Source of the DNA: Malus domestica
Lineage: Eukaryota > Streptophyta > Magnoliopsida > Rosales > Rosaceae
NCBI RefSeq assembly: GCF_042453785.1
Contig: NC_091665.1
Span: 29,718,501-29,782,500, forward strand
DNA length: 64,000 nt
Direction: 5' to 3'
Part shown: positions 34,129 through 45,707 of the stretch, one piece after another
Layout: every line of letters begins with the position of its first letter
Position numbering within the stretch: the first letter of the stretch is position 1
Notes under the pieces: model-generated
What the model was told of the DNA's origin: nothing
What the model saw: only the letters and a program-made list of their open reading frames with translations
Database searches by the model: none
Program-made: the position numbers and the translations under genes

Positions 34129-34669
34129 TATTATTGTGCATATTATGTACTTTTTGAAATTTTTATCGAGACTAAATATTATACCATATCCTCTCACATA
34201 CATATTGTTCTGTAACACTAAGGAATATCGTACTTTAAAAAAAAAAAAAAAAAAACAAGATGAATATTTGATTGAATGTAGAGTGTGAGGCAACCCCATT
34301 TGAACCGAGAGTGGGCGTGTGTAGCAAAATTGTGGTCTGGTCTGGAAACAAAATAGGAAAAAGCACACTGAAAGCAAAGCATCGTATTGTCTATCATATA
34401 TACATATTACACATTGCTTCTTCTCTCATGAGCCGTGAGTCATGATTCATATATATTTGTGTGTGTGTGTGTGTATGCAAATATGGATTACTTTATATAT
34501 ATTAGCAGAGAGCACACACTTTGTGTGTGTGAACAACCGTCCACCTCTCTTCTCACGTTCTCCTCAAGCGCAACCGCTTCAGTTCATTCAAACTATCCAA
34601 AAAACATCATGATTTCACTTATCTATATGAAAAAAATGATGGTGAGACAATTTCTCTTAATAAGTGCAT

Positions 34670-34875
34670 ATTTTTATCTTATATAAATATTTTTTATACA
34701 AAATTACCATTTTGCCCTCCTTATGTAAATATTGTGTATCAAAAGTGAGTGCAAAATAAAAAAAATGGGGATATGATTGTCATTTTGTCAAAAGATATAA
34801 AATTATTATTTTGCCCTCCTCATGTCCAGATTGTGTATTGAAAAGTGAGGGCAAAATTGAAAAAAAAAGGTCAAA
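34670..34875. repeat. Imperfect direct repeat, about 115 bp
   Basis: Two copies share ATTTTGCCCTCC..ATG, ATTGTGTAT.(A)AAAGTGAG and GCAAAAT, at about 34703-34765 and 34809-34862. This is probably a transposon-derived tandem duplication; no TSD was found. Confidence 0.55.
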
Positions 34876-36834
34876 AAGTTGACAAGCCCTCTTTTCTTAA
34901 TAGAATAGATTATTATAGAGAGTACTGAAAGAGGCCAAAGACACATTGTATGTAATGTCTCCCATGATAGGTGATGCATGGGTCCCCACGACCTCTGAAA
35001 CATGTTCAAGAGAGGGATAGTACGTACGTTATTAAGGTTATGTTGGTAATTTCATATATGGATACATATATATAATCAATATGTTTATTTGTACTCCAAG
35101 TCCCGCCAAAGTGCTAGAGCTACCTCCCATTCAGTTCAGATATCAGTGTTCATATGGCTTTTACGATAAAGAAAGCTAATGTATAAAGACATATAGCTTC
35201 CATGGCCGCTAACTGATCCACGAAGAAAGCAACGTCTAAATTAACCATCTCTATAATATACGGGGTTTTAGACATAAGGGCTTGATTAAGATGACTTTTA
35301 AGCAACTAAAAATTACTCCTCTCTCTCATTAACTTATTTCTTGAAGGACAACACTTTCACTCTTCAGAAAGAGGAAAGTCTTCATTCTATACTAATGTGA
35401 CATTATTTTTTATCATACAATAAGGATAGTCGGTATCGGTTCATTTCTCCTTATTATCATGCATGATATCATCTCGATAATGTTGAGAAAAAATAGTGTA
35501 TAATTGCTATATTAATCAAGCACAAAATTTAGTGCATACTAATAAACAAAACACAATGCTAATGCACATGACATTGGACTAGAAAAACATGAAAATACAG
35601 TCTAGTCAACAACTTAATTCTCTCTCCTTAAGACAATTTCCGCCCCTGTTTTTGGTTGCTCAACGTTTGTCTCCTAGGATACAACGACCATCTCCTAAAA
35701 ATAGTAGCATACAAAATCGTAAGACTCTAGCGAATCACGATTGTGTTGAACTCTCTCAAAGCTCACTTAATCATAAGAATGATATGAGACAGAACTTGTA
35801 TGACTTTATATAGATGTAGAAGTGCTCTTCATAATAGTTGTGTCTTTACTTGACGAGTTAATGGTTGCATCTATAGGCAAAGGTTAGTCCCATTCTCTTT
35901 AATGGAACAATCACAACCTTATTCAATGGTCACAACTCATTAATATAATTTATATTCACATGAAATAATTTAGGTCATTTTTAATTAAATTTTCCAATAG
36001 ATAATTCATTCAATTTTGAATGTTGTTTAGTCATTCATATGTGTTGAACATATCGATGGTCACAAAAAGAATAAACCATTCCAATTTTGACATTTGTACA
36101 ATAAAATGATATCAAATTAGTAAGTAATTAAAGAAGTTAGAATGAGAAAATTATTATCCTTTCTTGAAAATTTCCGCACATATTTAGAAATACTGCATGC
36201 ATGTGCATTGTTATTGGGAAAGCTAGAGAGATTTGTGAGATTGATTGAGTGAATAATGGGTTGATTTGTCGACTATAACTATGGCATGTCTCCAACAATG
36301 GTGGAGTAGTTATCCCAAATATGTGATTCATGGCAATTATATATGAATTTGATGTTGTGACTCAATTAAAAGTTTAAAACACAATCCATAAGAGATCTTC
36401 TTCTTAATTTTCAACAACTTATGTGCATGTAGGCTGTTAAACTGCAGTCATGTAACTTCCTTCATAAACATATGTACTAGTACTAGATAAAAGTAACTTT
36501 TACATCTGAAATTTTTGTGTTCAGCTTTCTCGCTTAATATCGCTTGTATAATCAAAATGATAATGAAAAAAGTGTATATAAAGAAAACTATCTAACGGAA
36601 ATGACAAAAGCTACTTTTCTAAACATAATGCGGCATCAACAGAGATTGATGGAACATGTCGATACAAACTCCTCACCCACCTTATCAATACAAGGTCAAG
36701 TTTCAGCTGGCTCCTATTTCTTAAGCAAAGAAAAGCAAAACCGATAATATATAAATAATTTCTGCGTAAGTAATGCATGCCCTTTCTTTCTTTGGTAAGA
36801 ATAAGAGAGAACACATTCACGAAGAAAACATTTC
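34876..36834. other. AT-rich intergenic spacer
   Basis: No gene or bounded element recognised. Short ORFs at 35589-35813 and 36544-36747 have no domain support. Confidence 0.45.
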
Positions 36835-37079
36835 TGTGGAGCCAAAAATAATCACAAGGCGATATGTGGATTTTTAGATAAAAGAGGACAAAACTACCTT
36901 TGAGGTACAACGAGATTCCTAAGCGCGAGCAGCGGGCAGTCATCCCTTAATCAAGTCAAAAGTGCCCAAAAAATGTAACAATTCAAAAACCATCTCATCA
37001 AATCCCTCTTACAAGGTAACTCCTAAAACCTATTTCATTCCATATATTTTTTACCTCTTTTTCCCTTTTTTAGCTAATC

Positions 37080-37593
37080 TATTTGTACCATACTTGACCA
37101 ATCCTGAAACTACTGAGCACCGGTCAACGTTATACCGTCAAGGACCCAGAAGAGTTTCCCTCCAACCAGGAGGCCAATCACAGCGCGACACGTGTCGACA
37201 TCAGAAGCCAATCATAGCGCGACACGTGTCAACATCAGAAGCCAATCACAACACGACATGTGTCAATGTCAGAATGAAACTAGAATATCTCTTCTATAAA
37301 TAGAGATCATTCTCTCATAATATTTCCTAATGTCATTTGTACTACATCATTCACTAGTACTCACTAAAGAAGAGCTTGAACCTATGTACTTGTGTAACCC
37401 TTCACAATTAATGAGAACTCCTCTACTCCGTGGACGTAGCCAATCTGGGTGAACCACGTACATCTTGTGTTTGCTTCCTTGTCCCTATCCATTTACTTAC
37501 TTATCCACACTAGTGACCGGAGCAATCTAGCGAAGGTCACAAACTTAACACTTTCTGTTGTACCAAAGTACTCACTGATTTTGTGCATCAACA
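37080..37593 (+). repeat. 5' LTR of the LARD, with three G-box tandem repeats
   Basis: Starts TATTTGTACC and ends TGCATCAACA. At 37171-37272 a unit of about 34 bp (GCCAATCAcagcgcgACACGTGTC...CATCAGAA) is repeated three times; each copy has a CCAAT box and ACACGTGTC or its variant. TATAAATAG follows at 37295. This is the U3 promoter layout. Confidence 0.9.
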
Positions 37594-37614
37594 TTTGGCG
37601 CCGTCTGTGGGAAC
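37594..37614 (+). promoter_or_regulatory. LARD primer-binding site
   Basis: TTTGGCGCCGTCTGTGGGAA comes directly after the LTR end. This wording is the usual one for Tat-lineage gypsy elements in plants. Confidence 0.8.
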
Positions 37615-37699
37615 GACACTTATTTCCACTCTCTTCAGCTTTGTCAAGCTGGTTTCCACCATTCGTACACTCTCTTTTGACCAGGCATCCCTCTCCAAC

Positions 37700-38161
37700 A
37701 TGGGGAGCGAAGGAAGCCACAGCACACAGAATGACACCCCTCTTGCACCTAGTGCGAAGCAACGAAAGAAGGAAGGAAAGAGGGTTGCTCTTCAAGCTAA
37801 AGTCGATGAGCTAGAAGCTCAAAACAACAAGATAGCAATAAAGAATGAGGTCATCCATGAGCAGTATGAGAAGCTCTTTGAGACGCTCCACAAAACTATG
37901 CATACTCAAACACACGAGCTTGTTTCCCCTATAGACATCAACTATCATCTGGGTGCCCCCCAGCACAGAGGGTCACCTTCTTTCGACATGGGTATCCCTG
38001 ATGAGGAGCAAGCTAATCATCAAAACATTGATCAACATGAGACTTCTCTCGACCCAACTGCTTCGACCCGAAGCAGGAGAAGTGGAGGAAGACACCTCCT
38101 TGCAGAAGGGTTGGAAGGATCGAAAGCCGTTTATCGCGACTGCCGAAACTTCCTAAAGTAA
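37700..38161 (+). CDS. gag-like N-terminal ORF of the LARD
   Basis: 153 codons from MGSEGSHSTQNDTPL. A basic region (KQRKKEGKRVALQ) leads into a coiled coil (VDELEAQNNKIAIKNEVIHE) and a Ser/Gly/Arg-rich tail. This layout is the N-terminal part of Tat-lineage gag proteins before the capsid domain, which is not found downstream. The stop is followed by more gag-like text in other frames (e.g. near 38430-38530, FEEVNKLKAELQAEIPDWNQ). Non-functional as a full gag. Confidence 0.6.
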   Translation: MGSEGSHSTQNDTPLAPSAKQRKKEGKRVALQAKVDELEAQNNKIAIKNEVIHEQYEKLFETLHKTMHTQTHELVSPIDINYHLGAPQHRGSPSFDMGIPDEEQANHQNIDQHETSLDPTASTRSRRSGGRHLLAEGLEGSKAVYRDCRNFLK

Positions 38162-38559
38162 CGTCGAAAGAATCCCCTCCACATATACTCAAAGATCAAT
38201 GACCCAAGGGTTTCTGAAAGACTCGATCCCCTCCCACAACCCAGGCTAGCTGCCAATATAGGGAAGGAATGACATGTCCTAAAGGAACATGAAGGTACAA
38301 GGGACTCTGAGGTATTCTGACAGACTCGCCCTAGAAGTCAGTACGGCGAGTCTAAGGAAAAATCACACGTCTTTGCTCAAACTTTCCTACTTCCAAGGGG
38401 CGATGAAGACTTACGAAAGAAAATACCAGTGGTACATAACTCCATTCAGGACCCCCTTGTCCTACAGCTCTTTGAGGAAGTAAACAAGTTGAAAGCCGAA
38501 CTTCAGGCCGAGATACCTGACTGGAACCAACCCAGGCCTGGCCCTCTCACAAAGAGGAT

Positions 38560-39350
38560 CCTCGACACCCACAAAAGCTTAACCCATAAAAGCTTGACCC
38601 ACAAAAGCTTCACCTACAAAAGCTTGACCCACAAAAGCTTCACCTACAAAACTTCAACACAAAAGCTTCACCTACAAAAGCTTCACACTATCTTGATCAA
38701 GATAGTGTGAAGCAAAATCAATTCATGGTGCCCAACAAAGCTTGACCTACAAAAGCTTCACCCACAAAAGCTTCACCCATAAAAAACTTGACCCACAAAA
38801 GCTTCACCTACAAAAGCTTGACCCACAAAAGCTTCACCTACAAAAGCTTGACCCACAAAAGCTTCACCCACAAAAGCTTTACCTACAAAACTTCAACACA
38901 AAAGCTTCACCTACAAAAGCTTCACACTATCTTGATCAAGATAGTGTGAAGCAAAATCAATTCATGGTCCAACAAAGCTTGACCTACAAAAGCTTCACCC
39001 ATAAAAGCTTGACCCATAAAAGCTTGACCCATAAAAGCTTGACCCACAAAAGCTTCACCTACAAAAACTTGACCCACAAAAGCTTGACCCATAAAAGCTT
39101 GACCCACAAAAGCTTGACCCACAAAAGCTTCACCTACAAAAGCTTGACCCACAAAAGCTTGACCCATAAAAGCTTGACCCACAAAAGCTTCACCTACAAA
39201 ACTTCAACACCAAAGCTTCACCTACAAAAGCTTCACACTATCTTGATCAAGATAGTGTGAAGCAAAATCAATTCATGGTGCCCAACAAAACTTCAACCTC
39301 AACGCTTCACCTACCAAGTTTCAACACCAAAGCTTCACCTACAAAGCTTT
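38560..39350 (+). repeat. HindIII-rich 15-bp minisatellite in the LARD
   Basis: Tandem 15-base units of two main types, AAAGCTTGACCCACA and AAAGCTTCACCTACA, each with a HindIII site. Because the unit is a multiple of three, + strand ORFs stay open (38742-39260 reads LTHKSFTYK over and over) and so does the minus strand (VGQAFMGQAF). A larger order is imposed by three palindromes, each followed by the same ATCAATTCATGGT segment. Confidence 0.93.
38680..39263. repeat. Three copies of a perfect 34-bp palindrome
   Basis: Copies are at 38680-38713, 38919-38952 and 39230-39263. Each half is GCTTCACACTATCTTGA and its exact reverse complement, meeting at TGATCA. They would form a loop-less cruciform, or a near-perfect hairpin in RNA. 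They punctuate the minisatellite at intervals of 239 and 311 bp. Confidence 0.95.
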
Positions 39351-39883
39351 AAAATATATATATATTTTTTTTTTCTTTCGAAAATTCTAAAATTCTAAAA
39401 TTCTAAAATTCGAAAAAAAAAAAATCGAAACAAAAAAATTTTGAAAAAAAAAATTGCCTAGGCCTCCTCTTTTTTTGGCCTAATAACTTTCATAACAAAT
39501 ATATATGAAGGAGTTTTGGGCTACCACTTAGAAAAGATATGCCTCATTCGTCAACTCCCTCGACCGGAGACTTAGGGAACTCGTACCATATGCTACTGCA
39601 CCTTGATACTCGAAAGTCTCATGACCACTCAGTGACTTGGATTTTTCAAGTCTCCAAACGAGAAGTTTTCCTCACTCGGGAAATTAAGGGAGCACTACCT
39701 CAACCTACATGCTTCATTCACAAAGCTTCAACGAAAGGAAAAATTCAAAGAACTTAGTGAAGAAGGCCTTAGTGTATTTACCACAATATGTTGAAATGAA
39801 GCAAAACTTGTTTATTGATATATCCGATAAGTTACAAATATGTACATATACATGAATCAAAATAAACAAACAAGAGAGCGCCT

Positions 39884-40558
39884 TCACAAAGGTTGCTCAG
39901 GAGAAGTCTCAGCAGTCGGCAGAGCCCCAGAAAGAGGAGGCACCAGAGGGTGATTATTCGGAGCCTCAGTACTAGGCAGAACCCCAGAAGGAGAAGGCAC
40001 CGAAGGTTGATCATTTGGAGCTTCATTACGCGATACAGCCCCAGAAGACGAAGGCAATAAATGCCTTTGGAACAAACCCACAAACCTCGGATGATCAAGT
40101 AAAATCTGACCATCAGATTCTTGCAGCTGGTCGAGCTTCCTCTTCATGTTTGTAACATAGTCATGTGCGAGCCTGTGCAACTGTTTATTCTCATGCTTGA
40201 GACCTCTAATCTCCTATTTGAAACTTATCACTTCAGCCGCCAATGATTCAACTTGGCAGGTTCGAGCAAATAGGCGTTGGGCCATATTAGACACAGAACC
40301 TGCACACTGAACATTGAGAGCCAGAGAATCCTTAACAGCCAACTCATCAGACCGTTTGGAAAGTAGTCTGTTATCTTTGGGAGTGAGAAGGTTCCTGGCC
40401 ACCACCGCAGCGATCATATCATTCTTCATCACAGAGTCCCCAACAGTAAGATGACCAGTAGGGGATAAGAAGGATGGGCGCCATATGTTGTCTTGAGAAG
40501 GCATGGCTGCCTCTTCACCAAAGTTCAAGTCAAAACGACGGTCGAATGGGCCAGACAT
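39884..40558 (-). pseudogene. Antisense ORF of the LARD with one internal stop
   Basis: On the minus strand an ORF starts MSGPFDRRFDLNFGEEAAMP at 40558 and runs to 39884, 225 codons, with one in-frame TAG at about 40216. Both sides of the stop continue the same protein (EVISFK, stop, EIRGLKHENKQLHRLAHDYV), so it was open until recently. Two helical, coiled-coil-like regions flank the stop, and the C-terminus has three Pro/Ser-rich repeats (e.g. VPSPSGVLPSTEAPN). No known domain. It parallels the antisense ORF in the gypsy element at 2933-3235. The role is unknown; antisense expression has been described in related plant elements. Confidence 0.6.
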
Positions 40559-40984
40559 TCTTAGAAATGATGAAGGAGAAATGAGGTGCAATAAATCTCT
40601 GAAGTAAGGGGAAAATTCTTTCAAGCAATAACTCTCTGAATGTACTATTTGCACATAATTGATGCCCTTATAAAAGAAAGGGCAACAGGGCCTTTGGTTA
40701 AAAAATCGAAGAGGCACCACTCTCCGGATTTCGAAGAGGCACCACTCTTCGGATTTCGAAGAGGCACTACTTTCCACACGCAACATCAGCTCCTCGGGTA
40801 CCATAGATAACTTTGCCAAAGATCTCTGACAAAGTTTAGACACATAAATTTTGAAGATCCAGCTACCCTACTATTACCCTCAAGGGTAAAGGAACAGCAC
40901 CACTGCTTGATAACTAGAAAGTCCCAATGTGTGTCAACCTCCGTGCTCCGTGGTAAGGCAGATTGGCAAAAATGTCTAACCTTT

Positions 40985-41290
40985 ATTCATATTCGAGAAA
41001 ACACTCCCAACAAGATTGCTTGCTCAAAAATCAAAGAGGCACCACTCTTCGAATCTCGAGAGCCAAACTCCCAACAGGATTACTTTTTCTCAAAAATCAA
41101 AGAGACACTGCTTTCCGAATCTCAAGAGTCAGACTCCCAACAGGATTGCTTTCTCAAAAATTGAAGAGGCACCGTTCTTTGAATCTCGAAAGCCAGATCC
41201 CCGACAAGATTGCTTGTTCGAAAACCGAAGAGGCGTCGCTCTCAGAATTTCGAGAGTCAGATTTCCTTGGATAAAGCTTGTCTGCAATCT
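40985..41290 (+). repeat. About 63-bp tandem repeats, left block
   Basis: About four imperfect units, each with CAAAAATCGAAGAGGCACCG, CTCTCCGAATCTCGAGAGCC and CCCAACAGGATTGCTT or variants. The same unit recurs as about three copies at 43245-43440, right of the inserted solo LTR. A shorter form (TTCGAAGAGGCACCACTCTC) occurs near 40710-40775. Confidence 0.85.
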
Positions 41291-41296
41291 TCATAT

Positions 41297-43115
41297 TGAA
41301 GGAAAAATTTGTGAAAACATGTTCATTTAAGCAACATCATATAGCATGCAATTAACAATTAAAGGTGGAATCATGCTAGCATGCACTTAAAAACAAAACA
41401 TTAACCAAGAAATTCAAAGCCTAGTAGATTGGTGAACCATTAATCAACTCAAAACAAAGTGAGTTGAAATTTATACATTTGAAGATTCCTCTTTGCATAA
41501 GCAAAGGCTAATCACCCAAAGAGAGGGCCTTCATTCCTTGCATCTTAAATCTATGGATTTGGATGGAAGAATAGGTTTCTCCAAGTTCCCAAAATAGGGA
41601 ACCTCTAAGTCTCTTCACCAAGGAGAGATTGGAGAAGATATGAGTGACCTTGGAGTAGTAGGATTGCTAGATGTACCCCCCCAAGGTGGCCGGCCTCTTT
41701 AGAGAGAAATGGAGAGACATGTTCTCTCCAATTTTCCCCAAAACAAAACCCTAATGAATTTTAGGCTATAAAGTCATATTTATACCTTTATTCATTTGAG
41801 TGGCAAACTTGTAAATAAGTCCAAGTTCACTACCCTAAACAATATGGCCGGCCATTAGGATATTTTGGACTAATTGGGCCTTTGTGAATCATTATTCATT
41901 AAGTTGTCATACAACTTAAGTTAATGGGCTTGACGTTCGAAGCCCATTGGGCCTTAAGGTCCAAAACTATCCCGAGGTCTTTAACGAACTTATTCGTTTG
42001 ATTAATTAACATATTAATTAATCCTTGCCATAAATAAATGATTAAATCATTTAATCATTCTTACTCATCTCCATTTAATCTCCAATCTCCACCTCTTATG
42101 GTGTGCGATCCATTAGGTTCCTTTTAGCGAGGCAGTGGGCGATTAAAACCATTTTTACATCGATTGTGAATTTGAAACTTACTTTCAATTCTCTCTTTAG
42201 TGATTACACACATTTAGGGCTTCCACAAACCATGAGTGACACCTAGCAGCATATCATGGTTACCCAAGCTAATCAGAAGAGGTCAGAGAACCTATTCAGT
42301 TTGGGATTACAAATGCAATACGGTCTTTCTCTAATCTAATACTCTTGACCACATTGTTTGGTTTGATAGTTTATATGTTCACGTCTACTATCCAATGTGA
42401 TTCGTGTGCTTATATGATTTCCTTGAATGTGATTTAGAACGACTTTTCTAAATCTCATTCATACTCTGGCCAGAGATTCTAAATCATATCATAGAGTATT
42501 CTCCCTCAAACAGTTTGAAGGTTAGAGATCCCTTGTTGCGCATTCACTTGCCTCCATGGCTAAGTGGCTTAACCCCAACGATGCCGTGGACACTCCAATG
42601 GAATGACTTTGACATAATCAAAGATCAAAGATTTAACCACAAGACAACTATGATGCCTCAGGTCAAAGGACTACTTTGCATTATCCCAACCATGAGTTCT
42701 CATGTGACATGAGTATGAGAACTCTTCGTCGATCACGTTCAGTGAACTCATTCTCTATTGAGCACCTACGTACTTGTCTTGATGTCACACACACCAATGA
42801 CTCGAGACTAGTCACTCTCCCTGAGAGAAGACATAGCACGTACCGATCTTGATGGACTGTCAATGCCCAATTGGCAATCCTATTATCAGGAACATTTAGG
42901 ATGTGTCTACGAAAGAATGGTCTCATGAATCTAACTTCATTAGATTACATTCTCCCAATCACATATTCCTTGGACTTTATCGTTTAAGCATATAACATTT
43001 ATATGAGACGGCTCAAACAATAATCTTTGCCCTTTATATTAAACTAGATTAGTTTAACATGTGAAATGTCCGTAAAGTATCATCATATGATTGGCTTTAG
43101 GGCACATTTCCAACA
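41297..43115 (-). mobile_element. 1.8-kb solo LTR inside the LARD (inner layer)
   Basis: Flanked by the perfect 5-bp TSD CATAT (41292-41296 and 43116-43120). The plus-strand ends are TGAAGGAAAA and ATTTCCAACA; on the minus strand it opens TGTTGGAAATGTGCCCTAAA, which I remember as the start of a large LTR family common in eudicots. At 1819 bp it is one long LTR with no internal region, so the orientation (minus) is inferred from that start. Confidence 0.85.
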
Positions 43116-43244
43116 CATATGCAACATCAGCTTTCCAAATACCACAGACCACTTTTTCAAAGCGCTCTGACAAAGTTAAAACATGTGAAGCTTGCAGCTC
43201 CCACTACATTGCTATGACCAAGAAGGGTAAAGGAATAGCATTAT

Positions 43245-43440
43245 TACTTGCTCAAAAATCGAAGAGGCACCGCCCTTCAAATCTCGATAGCCAGACTCCC
43301 AACAGGATTACTTTCTCAAAAATCGAAGAGGCACCGCTCTCCGAATCTCGAGAGCCAGATCCCTGATAGGATTGCTTGTTTGAAAACCGAAGAGGCATCG
43401 CTCTCCGAACTTCAAGAGCCAGATTTCCTTGATAAAGCTT
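43245..43440 (+). repeat. About 63-bp tandem repeats, right block
   Basis: About three units of the same family as 40985-41290. The following AAAGCTTGTTTGCAATCTTC matches 41274-41293, so the two blocks are part of a larger direct duplication within the LARD. Confidence 0.85.
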
Positions 43441-44741
43441 GTTTGCAATCTTCACACGCAACATCAGCTTTCCAAATACCACATACCACTTTTTCAAAAG
43501 TGCTCTGATAAAGTTAAAACACGTGAAACTTGCAGCTCTCATTACATTGCTACGACCAATAAGGGTAAAGGAATAGCATTACTACTTGTTGTTAGGGAGA
43601 CTCCTATATATGTCGACCTCCATCCTCCACGGACAGGCAGACCTGCAAAAATGCTCAACCCTTCCTCATATCTGAAAGGGCACTCCCAACGATGCCTCTC
43701 GAAATACTCAGTTTTCTTCCCCCCCCCCAAATAATACCTATGCAAACTAGCCACACCAGAGCAAGAGTATCTCATATCATCAGGGTCAAAAGCAAGAGTA
43801 TCCCATATCATGCTTTTTCCCTATCATTTCCTTTACCCTTGTTCTTACTTGCAAGACAAGGAGAAAGAGAACAATCAGTCAGCACTTGGAATCAAGCTTC
43901 CAGTCAGGAACTGACTGCCTGGAACCCCTTGCCTGACAACTTACCTGGCATTGCTCTCGAGTACTCATCTTCAACATCTTATGCTTCCAGAAAAGATACC
44001 ACATCTGCCTGAGGAACAGATAGGGCAAGTGAGAAGGATACAAGGAAGCATGTGGAGATAAGCGCAACAGAACACGTGCCGATTCATCCACTACTTCGTC
44101 AACAGCAAAAGTATCCCATATCATCAAGGTCGAACGCACTCTTGATTTGATGGACTTGTTTTGACCCTCAAATTCTTGAGTCGACCTTATACTCTGGAGG
44201 AAACCAAAAAACCCTCCAGCCCAGTTCAAGAATAAGCCTGTGGAAAGTTACTTCTTCAAAAGCAAAAGTATCTCATATCATCTCTTCTCCATTTGCTTCT
44301 CATTATCCTTGTTGCTGTTTACGACACAATGAGAAGAAAACAATCAACCGAAAGCCGAAGTTGAACCTCTGATCCAGGTTGCTTGCTTGGAAGTCTGATT
44401 GCTTACCTTATCTGTTACCTCTTTCGGTAAATCTCCTAGCTCGGCGACTTGGGGGACTCCTACTATAGGGTTTTGTATCGCACTTGACCAAGCCCAAAAC
44501 TACAAGTAAGCTTCAAGTGAAATTGATACATTACCTTGTGCATCTTCATCGGTTAAAGATACCACCCCTGGATGGAGGAAAGTACTTCCAGAGAAGATGT
44601 CACATCTACGTATGAAATAGATCAGGCAAGTGAAAATGATACCACACTTCGGTACTTAGAAGTTTCGTGATTAGTCAATGGCTTGGATCTTGCAAGTCCC
44701 CAACCGAGGAGCTTCCCTCACTCGGGAACTTAGGGGAACAA

Positions 44742-45255
44742 TGTTTGTACCATACTTGACAAATCCCGAAACTACTGAGCATCGGTCAACGTTATACCGT
44801 CAAGGACCCAGAAGAGTTTCCCTTCAACCAGGAGGCCAATCACAGCGCGACACGTGTCGACATCAGAAGCCAATCATAGCGCAACACGTGTCAACATCAG
44901 AAGCCAATCACAACACGACACGTGTCAATGTTAGAATGAAATTAGAATCTCTCTTCTATAAATAGAGATCATTCTCTCATAATATTTCCTAATGTCATTT
45001 GTACTACATCATTCACTAGTACTCATTAAAGGAGAGCTTGAACCTATGTACTTGTGTAACCCTTCACAATTAATGAGAACTCCTCTACTCCGTGGACGTA
45101 GCCAATCTGGGTGAACCACGTACATCTTGTGTTTGCTTCCCTGTCCCTATCCATTTACTTACTTATCCACACTAGTGACCGGAGCAATCTAGCGAAGGTC
45201 ACAAACTTAACACTTTCTATTGTACCAAAGTCCTCACTGATTTTGTGCATCAACA
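44742..45255 (+). repeat. 3' LTR of the LARD
   Basis: 514 bp, TGTTTGTACC...TGCATCAACA, preceded by a purine tract. It carries the same three 34-bp G-box repeats at 44832-44933. Confidence 0.92.
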
Positions 45256-45707
45256 TAATCAATTAGCTATCATTCCATAACTTACAAAATATTCCACATA
45301 AATTACATAACCTCCAAAATATTCATTCAAAAAATGTGTTAATTGACTAATTAATGGATTAATAACCTAATTAATTCATTAATTGCAAAATAACTCACAC
45401 ATTAAACCACAAAATGCACACAAAAAGCATCCCAAAGGCCGGCCACCTTTTCTCCAAAGGGGACCGGCCATGCCCTATAAATACTACACATTTTTCTCCA
45501 AAAACCTAAGTTCCACACTCTGGCAAAACTTCCAAAAACTCTCCAAACACTTTTCTCTCTAAATTCTAACTTTGGCACAGGAGGTTCTTCGGCCAGAGCC
45601 CCCCATTCAAAGTGGGTGCGTGAGGCTCTTGGCCTTGACCTAAGGTGTTATTTGTTTTGTAGGTGCAATTTTGTCCAAGAGTAAGGAGGAAGAAATTTGC
45701 ATCTACA

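Larger units (their letters stand above)
37080..45255 (+). mobile_element. LARD: 8.2-kb LTR retrotransposon without pol (middle layer)
   Basis: 514-bp LTRs at 37080-37593 and 44742-45255 differ at about 15 sites by eye (about 3%). A perfect 5-bp TSD, TAATC, flanks them inside the outer LTR. The left LTR end has decayed from TG to TA. A primer-binding site follows the left LTR and a purine tract (TTAGGGGAACA) precedes the right one. The interior holds a short gag-like ORF, a HindIII-rich minisatellite, an antisense ORF and 63-bp repeats, but no protease, RT or integrase, so it must be moved by a partner element, probably Tat-lineage gypsy. Confidence 0.9.
36835..45707 (+). mobile_element. Solo gypsy LTR split by a nested insertion (outer layer)
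   Basis: 36835-37079 (TGTGGAGCCAAAAATAATCA onward) and 45256-45707 (ending ATTTGCATCTACA) are the two halves of one LTR of the same family as 4097-4862. The break point is at TTAGCTAATC / AATTAGCTA, intact as TTAGCTAATCAATTAGCTA in the 4097 copy. The flanks ATTTC and ACTTC look like a TSD with one mismatch. A TATA box (TATAAATA) lies near 45476. No internal region of this family is present, so it is a solo LTR. Confidence 0.87.

Noticed and set aside
34042-34377. ORF with repeated HT dipeptides
   Set aside because: It is a translation of the (TG)n microsatellite.
38560-39350. Regularly spaced short repeats resembling a CRISPR array
   Set aside because: Units are contiguous 15-mers without unique spacers, in a plant retrotransposon.
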